Part shown: positions 7,033 through 14,591 of the stretch, piece after piece
How positions within the stretch are numbered: position 1 is the stretch's first letter
Layout: each line of letters begins with the position of its first letter
Assembly (NCBI GenBank): GCA_031376305.1
Contig: JANMDM010000055.1
Span: 1 to 18,040 of the forward strand
DNA length: 18,040 bases
Source of the DNA: TMP-24 sp031376305
Lineage (GTDB): Bacteria > Pseudomonadota > Alphaproteobacteria > Rhodobacterales > Rhodobacteraceae
Reading direction: 5' to 3'
Notes under the pieces: generated by a model
Databases searched by the model: none
What the model was told of the DNA's origin: nothing
The model's input: only the letters and a program-made list of their open reading frames with translations
Program-made: the position numbers and the translations under genes

Positions 7033-8103
7033 GTCGCGGGCGCACAAAACTGGATTGGCAGTCCCGGAAGGGCTGACCATTGAAGCAATCGAAACATCTG
7101 ACGGGCTGATCACGGGCGTGGCGCGATCTTCGTTCCGATCATTGGCATGCCCGCATTGCGGGGTGATATCGAGCGCGGTTCATAGCCGATACTTCAGAAC
7201 CTTGGCTAACCTGCCATCGCATGGTTCAGCGGTAAACCTGCAACTTCGAACGTGACGGTTTCGATGCAGGACGATTGGTTGCCCTGTGGAGATTTTCGCA
7301 GAGCGGTTTGACCCGTCTATTGCACAAAGCTTCGGGCGGAGGACGGAGCGTCTCGAAGGAATCGTACATCACATCGGCCTCGCCCTTGGTGGCAGACCGG
7401 GGCAGCGCACGGCGAGGCGTCTGGTTCTCCCGGTCAGCCGTGATACGCTGCTCAGGGTAGTGCGCCGAAGAGCACCGCCAACGGATGGCGCACCCAGAGT
7501 GATCGGGATCGATGACTGGGCCTGGCGGAAGGGCCGCCGCTAAGGAACAGTCGTCTGTGACCTCGGACGGCGGCGGATCATCGATGTCCTGCCGGATCGC
7601 GAGACGGCTACGGTTCAGGCGTGGTTGGAGGCCCGACCTTCTATTGAGATCATCGCGCGCGATCGTGGCGGCGGCTATGGCCCAGCCGGTCAACGTGGGC
7701 GTCCGGACGCCATACAGGTCGCAGATCGTTGGCATCTCATGGAAAATTGCAGCGCCGCCTTCCTTGGCTTCGTGCGCAATTCGATGCGAGACATCCGACG
7801 GGTTTTGGGCACAGGGCGGCTTGACCCTGAGGTGATGACGACCGTCGAGCGCCAGCAATACGAGTGCTGGCGGCGCCGGTCAGCGATGAATGCCATCATC
7901 ATGGGCATGTTGAAGGCGGAGGTGTCGATCAAGGAGATCATGCGTCGCACCGGCCGGTCCCGAAAATGCGTCCGCGCCATCGCCCGTGGTGACCGCGCCG
8001 AGGCGTTCCGACCGAGGGTCAGCACCCTGGACGGCCACCTCGATTGGATATCCCACGAATGGGAAGGCGGATGCCGGAACGGCGCGGAGTTGTGGAGAAG
8101 ATT
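7031..8103 (+). pseudogene. ISL3-family transposase with two in-frame stops and a lost C-terminus
   Basis: A single frame runs from ATG 7031 (GGGAGGA RBS) through a zinc-finger start (CPHCG...HSRYFRTLANLPSHG) to TGA at 7253-7255 in place of an arginine codon in LRTxRFRC. It continues as RFRCRTIGCPVEIFAERFDP... to a TAA at 7541-7543 in place of tyrosine after WAWRKGRR. It then continues as GTVVCDLGRRRIIDVLPDRE, ARDRGGGYG, QVADRWHLMEN and MKAEVSIKEIMRR-like sequence to the junction near 8103. The DDE aspartates (IGIDDWAW; ARDRGGGYG) are visible. The usual C-terminal domain is missing. Frame conservation with only base substitutions points to recent decay. Confidence 0.87.
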
Positions 8104-8184
8104 GCGCGCGCGCCGAATGTCCTTAGCAACCTGCTCGGCAGGGGCTTTTGTGGGCACGGGGTTCTTCATCATCTTCAACTCCAT
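8104..8184 (-). pseudogene. IS3-family orfA, first ~26 codons only
   Basis: The minus strand from the ATG at 8184 reads MELKMMKNPVPTKAPAEQVA then KDIRRA. This closely resembles the N-terminus of an IS3-family OrfA common in alphaproteobacteria, where the next residues lead into the helix-turn-helix (RKHYSAEEKIRIVL-type). Here similarity stops after about 26 codons at the ISL3 junction, so only the leader remains and no function is possible. Recognition is by memory of the family and should be checked by a search. Confidence 0.6.
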
Positions 8185-8240
8185 CTGAGGTTAAGATGAG
8201 CCGCGAACCCTCCATCACGCAATCACACTAAACAGTTCCA
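8104..8240 (-). mobile_element. IS3-family element fragment (left end and orfA start only)
   Basis: Reading the minus strand from 8240, TGGAACTGTTTAGTGTGATT resembles an IS3-type 5'-TG terminus. It is followed at 8184 by the start of an orfA. The fragment ends at about 8104 where ISL3 coding sequence begins. The identification rests on the orfA N-terminus; the outer boundary at 8240 is inferred from the TG dinucleotide and could be off. Confidence 0.5.
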
Positions 8241-8249
8241 TGGGCGTTG

Positions 8250-8417
8250 ATGGCGGACATACCAGACATTCTGGCCGAGGGCCTGAACTATCTGGTGCAG
8301 AGCGCGGGGTCCTGGGACAATCTCAATCCGGAGGGGGTCAACTCCGGTGCGATGCACAAGACCGCGCCCATGTTGCTCCGCCGGGTCTTTCCCCGCCATT
8401 GTTCTGTCAACGAGTGA
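8250..8417 (+). pseudogene. Unrecognised 55-aa coding remnant
   Basis: An open frame from ATG 8250 to TGA 8415-8417 beginning MADIPDILAEGLNYLVQSAG and containing WDNLNPEGVNSG. Most codons end in G or C, as in real genes of this window, and the amino-acid mix looks like a globular protein, but no family is recognised and there is no obvious RBS. It directly follows the presumed IS3 end. It is most likely a piece of an older gene cut by insertions or a small hypothetical gene; chance opening cannot be excluded. Confidence 0.3.
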
Positions 8418-8471
8418 CCGCTGGCCCGGTCGTGCCAGAAGAAACCGGCTTGCGCTGATGGCAGCGTCAGA

Positions 8472-8511
8472 GGAAACCCGGTTGAGGCGAGGGAAACCCG
8501 GTTGAGGCGAG
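8472..8511. repeat. Perfect 20-bp tandem duplication
   Basis: Two identical head-to-tail copies of GGAAACCCGGTTGAGGCGAG occupy 8472-8491 and 8492-8511. A related but imperfect GAAACCGGCTTG lies at about 8444-8455. It looks like slippage or a recombination scar in non-coding DNA next to the IS remnants. Confidence 0.9.
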
Positions 8512-8705
8512 CCTGGCATCAGATCCAGGGGTTTCGTCCCGGCATATGAGGGCGCATTGTTTTCCCTCGGATGGAGGGATGCGCCAGGGGACAGGGTCTG
8601 CACGGGAGCGCCCCGACGACTGAGGCAATCCGACGACGCGAAGCCGCCGCCCGGCCCGCTTCAAGGTTTCTCCTCTGACGCGTCGGCCTGACCGACCCCG
8701 GCTAT

Positions 8706-9899
8706 TCAATGCAACCTGACCTCGGTCCGCACGGCGAAATGCCGTTTTTCAAGCTCTGGGAAATAGGTCGCAGGGTCAAAGTATTCCTCGGGCGCGAATA
8801 CGCCGTGCCGACGGGGGTGCGCCAGGATAAGCTGCGCCGCAATCGACGCATTCATCGAAGTGCCCGCATCGATATAGGGGGCATGCATCGGGTGCGGTGA
8901 CACGATAACCTCGCAGCGCACGGTTGCAGGCTTGCCACCAATCCGGCCCTGTCCGATGGCGAAGTGAATTTCATGGCCCTGTTGGTCGGGAATGCGGTCG
9001 GCGTTGCGTTCCAGGTTTCGGGCAATTACGGCATTCAGAACATCCAACGGCCTTACCGTCACACCACCAACGTTAACAAGGTCGTCAAAGTCGCCGAAGC
9101 CCGCCTTGACCAACCCGATCCACGCCTCGTGTTCGCGGTGCGGCAGGTGCAGTTTCCACGTGAATTCCTTGATGCCCTTGTCAGCGATGCCGCGCGCCAG
9201 GGGCACGGTCAACTGTTCGGAATGCGGCGAATACATGAATTCACAGCGGCCCCATGGCGCTGGCAGGTCAAGCGTTTCCTTGCCGGTCATCGGCGCACAG
9301 CTAACGTGGCGCCCGTCCAAAAACTGGGTGCTTGGGCGCGCATATTCGGCCAGCACGGTCGAGACGCTGTAGGGCGGCGACAGCACCGGGCTTTCGTCGC
9401 CCAACAGTTCCGCCGCCCAGTAAAGGTTGATCCGGTCGATCTGGTCCAGTCTGTCGGCCACGGCTCGGCACAGCACGTTTGACATGCCAGGATCGGAGCC
9501 TGCTCCCAGAACCGCCGTGACACCGGCCGCGCGAAACCGGTCCTGCCACGTCATCTGTTCCACGGTCAGAACGCCCAGCCCACCGAGGTCGATGTAGGCG
9601 ACCCCTGCCGTCAACGCGGCCTCGAATATCCGCATCTGGTGGCCCGCAAGCGTGGGCACGCAGTTGATGCAGATATCTGCCCCGTCCAAAGCGGCTGCCA
9701 TTTGCGCCGGGTCAGTCACATCCATCGCCTGCAGGGTCAGGCGGGGATCGTCAAGTTCGGCTTTCAGGGCCTCCATCCGGCCCCACATGCCGTCACAGAT
9801 CCGGACCTCGTCGATATCGATGATCGCGCGGTCTGAAAGCAGATCGCGCACGATCCCTTGTCCCATCATGCCTGCACCGCCGGGAAGTGTGATCTTCAT
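8706..9899 (-). CDS. Saccharopine dehydrogenase-like NAD(P)-binding protein
   Basis: A 397-aa product starting at ATG 9899 (MKITLPGGAGMMGQG), one base past the aldehyde dehydrogenase stop; the frame opens 12 codons earlier inside that gene but this start fits the Rossmann motif GGAGMMGQG at residues 7-15. The middle carries the family's ICINCVPTLAGHQMRIFEAA and VLGAGSDPGMSN motifs (cofactor domain leading into the catalytic domain). Members form or cleave secondary amines between amino acids and oxo-acids, or act in lysine and polyamine metabolism; many are uncharacterised. It is the last gene of the minus-strand operon, next to an ALDH, so reductive or oxidative handling of an amine/aldehyde adduct is a reasonable guess. 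Not lysine biosynthesis on present evidence. Confidence 0.82.
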   Translation of the reverse strand: MKITLPGGAGMMGQGIVRDLLSDRAIIDIDEVRICDGMWGRMEALKAELDDPRLTLQAMDVTDPAQMAAALDGADICINCVPTLAGHQMRIFEAALTAGVAYIDLGGLGVLTVEQMTWQDRFRAAGVTAVLGAGSDPGMSNVLCRAVADRLDQIDRINLYWAAELLGDESPVLSPPYSVSTVLAEYARPSTQFLDGRHVSCAPMTGKETLDLPAPWGRCEFMYSPHSEQLTVPLARGIADKGIKEFTWKLHLPHREHEAWIGLVKAGFGDFDDLVNVGGVTVRPLDVLNAVIARNLERNADRIPDQQGHEIHFAIGQGRIGGKPATVRCEVIVSPHPMHAPYIDAGTSMNASIAAQLILAHPRRHGVFAPEEYFDPATYFPELEKRHFAVRTEVRLH

Positions 9900-9900
9900 C

Positions 9901-11466
9901 CTAGTTCTCCGTTCTGTCTTGACCGATGTCGGCATCGGCCACCGCCTCGTCGGAATGTTTTCGCCCGCCGGCGCTGCCGTCGGCGTTGCGGAACCATGCG
10001 TCTGGATAGGGATACCACCAGTCCTGCCGGACGGGTTTGTGATCGAGGATCACCATTTTGCTGCGGCGGAACGCATCCAGCCCCTGCCGTCCCAGTTCGC
10101 GCCCGATGCCTGAGGCTTTCCGGCCGCCAAAGGGCAGCGCGTCGTTGTCGATCATCGGGTTGTTGACCCAGACCATCCCGGCCTCAAGCCGCTCGGTGGC
10201 CTCCATCGCCTCGGCCAGATCGGTGGTGAAGATCGACGCCCCAAGCCCGAATTCGGAGGCGTTGGCCTGCCCGATCGCCTCATCGAAATCGGCGACCCGG
10301 ACGATGGCGGCGATGGGGCCGAAACACTCCTCGCGCAAGATCGCCATATCTGGGGTGCAGTCGGTCAGGATCGTGGGGGCGTAGAACCATCCTGTGTCCA
10401 TGCCCTCGGGGATACCGCCGCCCGTGACCACGCGCGCGCCTTTGGCCACCGCATCAGCCACCAGCCGGATCACCCGGTCACGCGCGGCCTTGCTGACCAG
10501 CGGGCCGATCTCATTGCGGCCCATGCCATTGCCGATCCGCAGGCGGGCGGTCTCTTGGGCGAAGGCCGCAACGAAATCATCGTGGATCTCGTCGACGACA
10601 TAGAAGCGCTCCGAGGACGTGCAGACCTGCCCCGAGAGATGAAAGGCCGCCGTCACCGCCCCGGCAGCGGCTACGTCAAGCGGCGCATGCGCGGTGATGA
10701 TCATCGGGTCACTGCCGCCCGCCTCGATCACTGCGGGTTTGAGATGGGCTGCCGCGGCCTGCGCCACCGTGCGGCCAACCTGCGCCGAGCCGGTGAAGGC
10801 GACGGCGTGGGTTTGGCGGCTGTCAATCAGAGTGCTGGCGACATCGGCACCGCCGGGCAGACAGGCGACCAACCCTTCGGGAAGGCGCGCGAAGATCCGC
10901 ATGAATTCCAGCGTGCAAAGCGTGGTGGCGGGGGCGGGCTTGATGATGCAACCGTTGCCGGCGGCCAGAGATGCTGCCACCGTCCAGCACATCAACAGGA
11001 TCGGAAAGTTGAAGGGCATGATGTGAACCGACACACCCAAAGGCTCATAGCGTGCATATTGGAACGATCCGGCCTGGGTGGTGCCCGCGATCTTGCCCGC
11101 ATCATCACGCGCCATTTCAGCGTAATAGCGAAAGATACCGGCGCAATTGGCCAGCTCGCCGATCGCCTCGGGGTAGGGTTTGCCCATTTCGCGGGTCATC
11201 AGTTCGGCGCAGCGGCTGAGGTCTGCGGCTTCGATATCGGATGCCACCCGGTGCAGCGCCTTGGCCCGCGATTTCGCGTCTTGCCCGCGCCACAGCCGTT
11301 GCGCCGCCGTGACGGTGTTCAGTACCAAGCTGATGTCACCGGGCTGGCTTTCGGCGATCATGCCTTCGGTTTCCAGCGTGGCGGGGTTGATCACCGCCTG
11401 CGCCTTGCCCGCAAGCGGATGGTAGGCGGGGTTCACGAAATAGCTGGGGACCAAGGGATCAAACAT
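9901..11466 (-). CDS. NAD(P)-dependent aldehyde dehydrogenase (succinate-semialdehyde/aminoaldehyde type)
   Basis: A 521-aa ALDH-superfamily enzyme. Visible are PFNFP with N153 (oxyanion hole), KPAP with K176 (cofactor), FTGS (224-227), the general base E248 in IEAGGSDP and the nucleophile C282 in SGQVCTSSERF. The EAGGSDP and SGQVCTSSER wording is closest to succinate-semialdehyde dehydrogenases and related aminoaldehyde enzymes, but homologs oxidise many aldehydes. An extended C-terminus of about 40 residues rich in charge follows the last domain. It sits 30 bases after cupin 1 and one base before the saccharopine-dehydrogenase-like gene. It would convert the aldehyde produced by amine, polyamine or GMC alcohol oxidation to an acid. 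Substrate assignment is inference. Confidence 0.92.
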   Translation of the reverse strand: MFDPLVPSYFVNPAYHPLAGKAQAVINPATLETEGMIAESQPGDISLVLNTVTAAQRLWRGQDAKSRAKALHRVASDIEAADLSRCAELMTREMGKPYPEAIGELANCAGIFRYYAEMARDDAGKIAGTTQAGSFQYARYEPLGVSVHIMPFNFPILLMCWTVAASLAAGNGCIIKPAPATTLCTLEFMRIFARLPEGLVACLPGGADVASTLIDSRQTHAVAFTGSAQVGRTVAQAAAAHLKPAVIEAGGSDPMIITAHAPLDVAAAGAVTAAFHLSGQVCTSSERFYVVDEIHDDFVAAFAQETARLRIGNGMGRNEIGPLVSKAARDRVIRLVADAVAKGARVVTGGGIPEGMDTGWFYAPTILTDCTPDMAILREECFGPIAAIVRVADFDEAIGQANASEFGLGASIFTTDLAEAMEATERLEAGMVWVNNPMIDNDALPFGGRKASGIGRELGRQGLDAFRRSKMVILDHKPVRQDWWYPYPDAWFRNADGSAGGRKHSDEAVADADIGQDRTEN

Positions 11467-11496
11467 CGGGGGCTTTCTGGCTGCTGGCAGGGACGG

Positions 11497-11841
11497 TTAA
11501 CGGATCATGTAGACCTTCTTGATGGTCTGATGGACGGTGCAGACCCCTTTCCAGTCTTTGGGAAAAAAGGCGGCGGTGTCGGGTTCGATCTCGATCACCT
11601 CACCGGACTCGTGCACATAGGTTGAGCGGCCTTCGAGAAAATGGCAAAATTCGTCTTCGGTGACATGGCAGGCCCAGGTGCCGGGGGTGCAGACCCAGTA
11701 GCCACATTCCGAACGCCCGCCGATCCCCTTGTGCAGCACCTTGCCCGATACATGCGACAGGCCATCAATCATGGTCGGGATGGTGCCCCAGTCGGCCAGA
11801 TCGGTCAGCGACAGCGGGTCTTTCATTGTCGGGGTGGTCAT
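11497..11841 (-). CDS. DUF861-type cupin protein 1
   Basis: A 114-aa single-domain cupin. The start chosen is ATG 11841 (MTTPTMKDPL...), because the upstream in-frame extension runs back into the preceding cupin gene. Core features are YWVCTPGTW, EDEFCHFLEG (residues 62-71), SGEVIEIEPD and FPKDWKGVCTVHQT, the same pattern as Cupin_3/DUF861. (S)-ureidoglycine aminohydrolase belongs to this fold, as do many uncharacterised proteins beside amine-catabolism genes. It is a clear paralog of the cupin 26 bases upstream, sharing WVCTPG, CHF, TY, GEVIE and CTVH. An enzyme or small-molecule-binding accessory role is possible; no reaction can be assigned. Confidence 0.85.
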   Translation of the reverse strand: MTTPTMKDPLSLTDLADWGTIPTMIDGLSHVSGKVLHKGIGGRSECGYWVCTPGTWACHVTEDEFCHFLEGRSTYVHESGEVIEIEPDTAAFFPKDWKGVCTVHQTIKKVYMIR

Positions 11842-11867
11842 GGTGTCAGTCCTTTTTGATAGGGTCG

Positions 11868-12227
11868 TCAGACCAGAATATAGAGATTGCGCATGGTGGC
11901 ATGGACGGTGCATTCGCCGCGCCAACCGCCGGGAAACATCACCACGGTGCCGGGGGTGACTTCGATCACCTCGCCGTTGTCATGGCGGTAGGTGGCCTGA
12001 CCTGCCACGAAATGACACAACTCGTCGCGCGGGATCTGCAGCCGCCAGCGGCCGGGCGTGCAGACCCAGATGCCGACCTCGGGCTGATTGTCCGGCCCTT
12101 TCATCACCAGCCGTCCGGTCGAATGCGACGCACCTTCCAGCGCATCCGGCTGGGTGCCCCAATCCACCAGATCGCTGCGGGTTGAGGCGTTGTAGAGCCG
12201 TGGTACGGTTGTTGCGGCGCGGCTCAT
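11868..12227 (-). CDS. DUF861-type cupin protein 2
   Basis: A 119-aa cupin whose start ATG at 12227 overlaps the glycosyltransferase stop (ATGA), indicating coupling; a longer in-frame reading into the glycosyltransferase is not credible. Motifs: GIWVCTPGRW (52-61), RDELCHFVAG (67-76), NGEVIEVTPG (84-93) and FPGGWRGECTVH (98-109). It matches cupin 1 along its whole length apart from a short insertion near PDNQPEV, so the pair arose by tandem duplication and divergence. Two similar cupins could form a heteromer or serve successive substrates. Position between a glycosyltransferase and an aldehyde dehydrogenase ties it to the same pathway; function unknown. Confidence 0.85.
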   Translation of the reverse strand: MSRAATTVPRLYNASTRSDLVDWGTQPDALEGASHSTGRLVMKGPDNQPEVGIWVCTPGRWRLQIPRDELCHFVAGQATYRHDNGEVIEVTPGTVVMFPGGWRGECTVHATMRNLYILV

Positions 12228-13513
12228 GCCTGACCCCGCAAGGCCAGCGCTTCCAGCAACCCCGCCGCCTTTTCCGGGCCGTTTCTGGCCTGCATATGCG
12301 CCGAAGTTGCCGCCAGTCTGGCGGCCATCACCGGATCGGTCAGGCAGCTCTCGATTCTGGCGATCAACTCGGCCTCGGTCCACTCGTAGCGCGGCATCTT
12401 GAAGCCGTGGCCGGTTTCCTGCACGCGCGTGGCGTTGTCATGGCCATCCCAAACATAGGGCATGATGATTGCGGGTTTGCCGAAATACAGGCATTCGGTG
12501 AAGGAGTTGTTGCCGCCGTGGTGAATCGCCAAATCCACCAGCGGGATCACCGAGGGCTGCGGATACCAGCCCGCGATATGCACGTTGGGCGGCACGTCGG
12601 TATATTCGCCACCATAATCGCCGACATTGACCAGCGCCCGGTAACGCGTGCCCGCCAGCGCCGCGATGAGGCGTTTCAGAAGGTCGGTATCCCCGGCCCC
12701 GAGGCTGCCGAAGGACACATAAAGCAGCGGCCCGTCCGGGTTGGCGGCGAATGCGGGCACGGCATAGGGGGCCTCGGTGCGCACACAGCCTTCGAGATAC
12801 TGGAAGGTGGCGGGATCAAGCGGCTTGGCGCGGGTGAATTTCACCGGCTCGGGGTAAAGCAGCAGATTGAGAAAGGGCGAGGCCTCGAAGAACTGGCCCA
12901 GCGGATAAGGCGCCTCGTCATTGGCGGCGAGAAAAGCGTTGAACTGGTCATGGACCGGCTTGATCACCGCGTTGAAACGGGCGTGAAAGGCCGCATGACA
13001 GGCGGTATCGTTTTCACCGCAGCCTGACAGATGCGGCGGGATGGCCTCATCCTCGATCTCGTTTTCCGAGCAGGAAATGATCCGCACCCAGGGCTTGCCG
13101 AATTGCTTGATCGCCGGGAACAGGATCACGTTGTCGACACAGATCACATCGGGTGCGATGCGGGCCAGCACCGCGGGCAGATCTTTTTGCGCCCATGACG
13201 CCGAATCCACAATCGCTTCCCAGCAACCCAGAACATAGTTGTCGATCTGGTCGATCGGCGATTTGCGGAAGTTGGGGATGTGGCCGTTGATGAAATCCTC
13301 CCAGAACTTGGCCATTTCCTCAGGCGGCATCGGGGCCGAAAGATTAACCGGATGCGCCTCGAAGCCGTAGCCTTCATAGACCGACACGAAGCCCGGATCG
13401 GACAAGAACACCGCCTTATGCCCGCGCGCTTGCACCGCCTGCGCGATGCCGACGGAATTCAGCGCCGGGCCAAAGGCGGCTTCGGGAAAGAATGCAAAGG
13501 TTTTCGGGGTCAT
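12224..13513 (-). CDS. UGT/MGT-type glycosyltransferase (GT1 fold)
   Basis: A 429-aa GT-B protein starting at ATG 13513 with AGGAG 6 bases upstream. The C-terminal nucleotide-sugar half is well preserved: VSFGS (266-270), GWYPQ (315-319) and the donor signature HHGGNNSFTE (331-340), then PYVWDGHDNATRV (352-364). The N-terminal half keeps the spacing to ARGH (29-32), but the G-H of the usual GHxNP acceptor motif aligns with G15-P16, so the catalytic-base histidine appears replaced by proline. There is no signal peptide or membrane segment. GT1 enzymes glycosylate small hydrophobic molecules. A member inside an uptake/oxidation operon between the ABC ATPase (19-bp gap) and a cupin (4-bp overlap) is unexpected. 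A modified mechanism, sugar-nucleotide binding without transfer, or conjugation of an intermediate are all possible. Confidence 0.85.
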   Translation of the reverse strand: MTPKTFAFFPEAAFGPALNSVGIAQAVQARGHKAVFLSDPGFVSVYEGYGFEAHPVNLSAPMPPEEMAKFWEDFINGHIPNFRKSPIDQIDNYVLGCWEAIVDSASWAQKDLPAVLARIAPDVICVDNVILFPAIKQFGKPWVRIISCSENEIEDEAIPPHLSGCGENDTACHAAFHARFNAVIKPVHDQFNAFLAANDEAPYPLGQFFEASPFLNLLLYPEPVKFTRAKPLDPATFQYLEGCVRTEAPYAVPAFAANPDGPLLYVSFGSLGAGDTDLLKRLIAALAGTRYRALVNVGDYGGEYTDVPPNVHIAGWYPQPSVIPLVDLAIHHGGNNSFTECLYFGKPAIIMPYVWDGHDNATRVQETGHGFKMPRYEWTEAELIARIESCLTDPVMAARLAATSAHMQARNGPEKAAGLLEALALRGQA

Positions 13514-13532
13514 ATCCGGCTCCTGTCTGGGG

Positions 13533-14591
13533 TCAGTCGGTGAATAGTCGGGTGTCGGCAACATTCCAGCCGAGGGTGACCGCAGCACCAATGGCCAGCG
13601 GCTTGGCGTCGGCGGCATCCGCCGTCACCCGCACCAGAAAGGGCTTGTCGGCGACGGCGGTCTGCACATGCAGCGCCAGATCGAGCCCGTGATAGGCCAT
13701 TGCGATCACCGTTCCGGCGAGCACGGTATCAGCATGACCCGGGAACAGCCGGACCCGTTCAGGGCGCACGGCGGCGCAGACCGCGCCTTTGGCGGCGGCG
13801 GCACTGCGGATCAGCGTGCCGTCGCGCGCGGTCAGGCCACCGGCGGCTTCTGTGCCTTCGATGAAATTCATCTCGCCGATGAAATCAGCGGCAAAGCGGT
13901 TCAGCGGGCGCTCATAGATCGCATGCGGCGTGTCGCATTGCAGCAAGCGCCCGTCCCGCAGGATCGCCGCGCGGTCGGCCATCACCAGCGCTTCTTCCTG
14001 ATCATGGGTGACCATGATGAAGGTGATGCCAACCTCATGCTGCAAGCGCTTCAGCTCCATCTGCATGGTACCGCGCAGTTTTTTGTCGAGCGCCCCCAGC
14101 GGTTCATCCAGCAACAGCAGACGCGGGCGCTTGACCAGCGCGCGCGCCAGCGCCACGCGTTGTTTTTGCCCGCCCGAAAGCTGATCGGGCTTGCGCTCGG
14201 CCAATGCCGTCAGTTGCACCGTGGCCAGCATCTCGTCCACGCGCGCGGTAATATCGCGGCGCGAAAGCCGCTCCATCTCAAGCCCGTAGGCGATATTGGC
14301 CCGCACGCTCATGTGCGGAAAAAGCGCGTAGGACTGGAACATCAGGTTGACCGGCCGGCGGTTCGGCGGCGTCTGGGCGATATCCGCGCCGTCAAGCAGG
14401 ATGCGCCCGCCATCGGGCCGCGCGAACCCGGCCAGCATCCGCAACAGCGTGGTCTTGCCGCTGCCGGAAGCACCCAGCAGCGCAAAGAACTCATTCTCGC
14501 GGATCTCCAGCGATATGCCGTCGACGGCCGTCACGCTACCGAACCGCTTGGTCACAGCTTCGATCGCCAGTAGGGTTGCCGGTTCCGTCAT
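13533..14591 (-). CDS. ABC transporter ATP-binding protein (PotA-like)
   Basis: A 352-aa ATPase with Walker A GASGSGKT (40-47), Q-loop Q86 in MFQSYALFPHM, signature LSGGQKQR (138-145), Walker B LLLLDEP (158-164), D-loop GALD and switch H196 in VTHDQEEAL. About 120 residues follow as a TOBE-type regulatory domain. It belongs to the spermidine/putrescine-iron-sulfate importer subfamily. It works at the inner face of the membrane as a dimer driving the two permeases encoded just upstream; its start overlaps the stop of the second permease by 4 bp. The organisation binding protein-permease-permease-ATPase is the typical order in alphaproteobacterial Pot-like operons. The substrate is set by the binding protein. 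Confidence 0.95.
   Translation of the reverse strand: MTEPATLLAIEAVTKRFGSVTAVDGISLEIRENEFFALLGASGSGKTTLLRMLAGFARPDGGRILLDGADIAQTPPNRRPVNLMFQSYALFPHMSVRANIAYGLEMERLSRRDITARVDEMLATVQLTALAERKPDQLSGGQKQRVALARALVKRPRLLLLDEPLGALDKKLRGTMQMELKRLQHEVGITFIMVTHDQEEALVMADRAAILRDGRLLQCDTPHAIYERPLNRFAADFIGEMNFIEGTEAAGGLTARDGTLIRSAAAAKGAVCAAVRPERVRLFPGHADTVLAGTVIAMAYHGLDLALHVQTAVADKPFLVRVTADAADAKPLAIGAAVTLGWNVADTRLFTD

Larger units (their letters stand above)
6961..8103 (+). mobile_element. ISL3-family element, right end lost
   Basis: The element starts with GGCTCTGACTCAATCTTGAT (6961-6980), of the GGCTCT... form typical of ISL3-family termini. It contains a transposase pseudogene from 7031. The matching inverted end is not found further right, because the transposase frame is cut at about 8103 by a minus-strand IS3-type fragment. 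It lies directly against the truncated IS6 right end, consistent with insertion into or next to that element. Left boundary is fairly clear; the right boundary is inferred from where ISL3 protein similarity stops and IS3 similarity begins on the other strand. Confidence 0.75.
8241..8705. other. Intergenic stretch between IS remnants and the minus-strand operon
   Basis: It contains the 55-codon remnant at 8250-8417 and the tandem duplication at 8472-8511. From about 8512 to 8705 I see no convincing gene on either strand: the open frames there lack recognisable motifs. There is also no clear terminator for the operon ending at 8706, only a weak 5-bp stem at 8682-8696. Confidence 0.5.

Noticed and set aside
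7253..7543. Stop readthrough or selenocysteine at the TGA in the ISL3 transposase
   Set aside because: The element also has an in-frame TAA and lacks its C-terminus and right end, and no selenocysteine-type stem was evident, so inactivation is simpler.
8472..8511. Start of a CRISPR array
   Set aside because: The two copies are directly adjacent with no spacer and there is no third copy or cas gene.
8682..8696. Possible terminator for the minus-strand operon
   Set aside because: Only a 5-bp stem (GTCGG/CCGAC) with no T-tract on the transcript; too weak to annotate.
10555..11625. Long plus-strand open frame opposite the aldehyde dehydrogenase
   Set aside because: Antisense shadow: the minus strand carries all ALDH catalytic motifs, and the plus-strand translation is low-complexity and motif-free.
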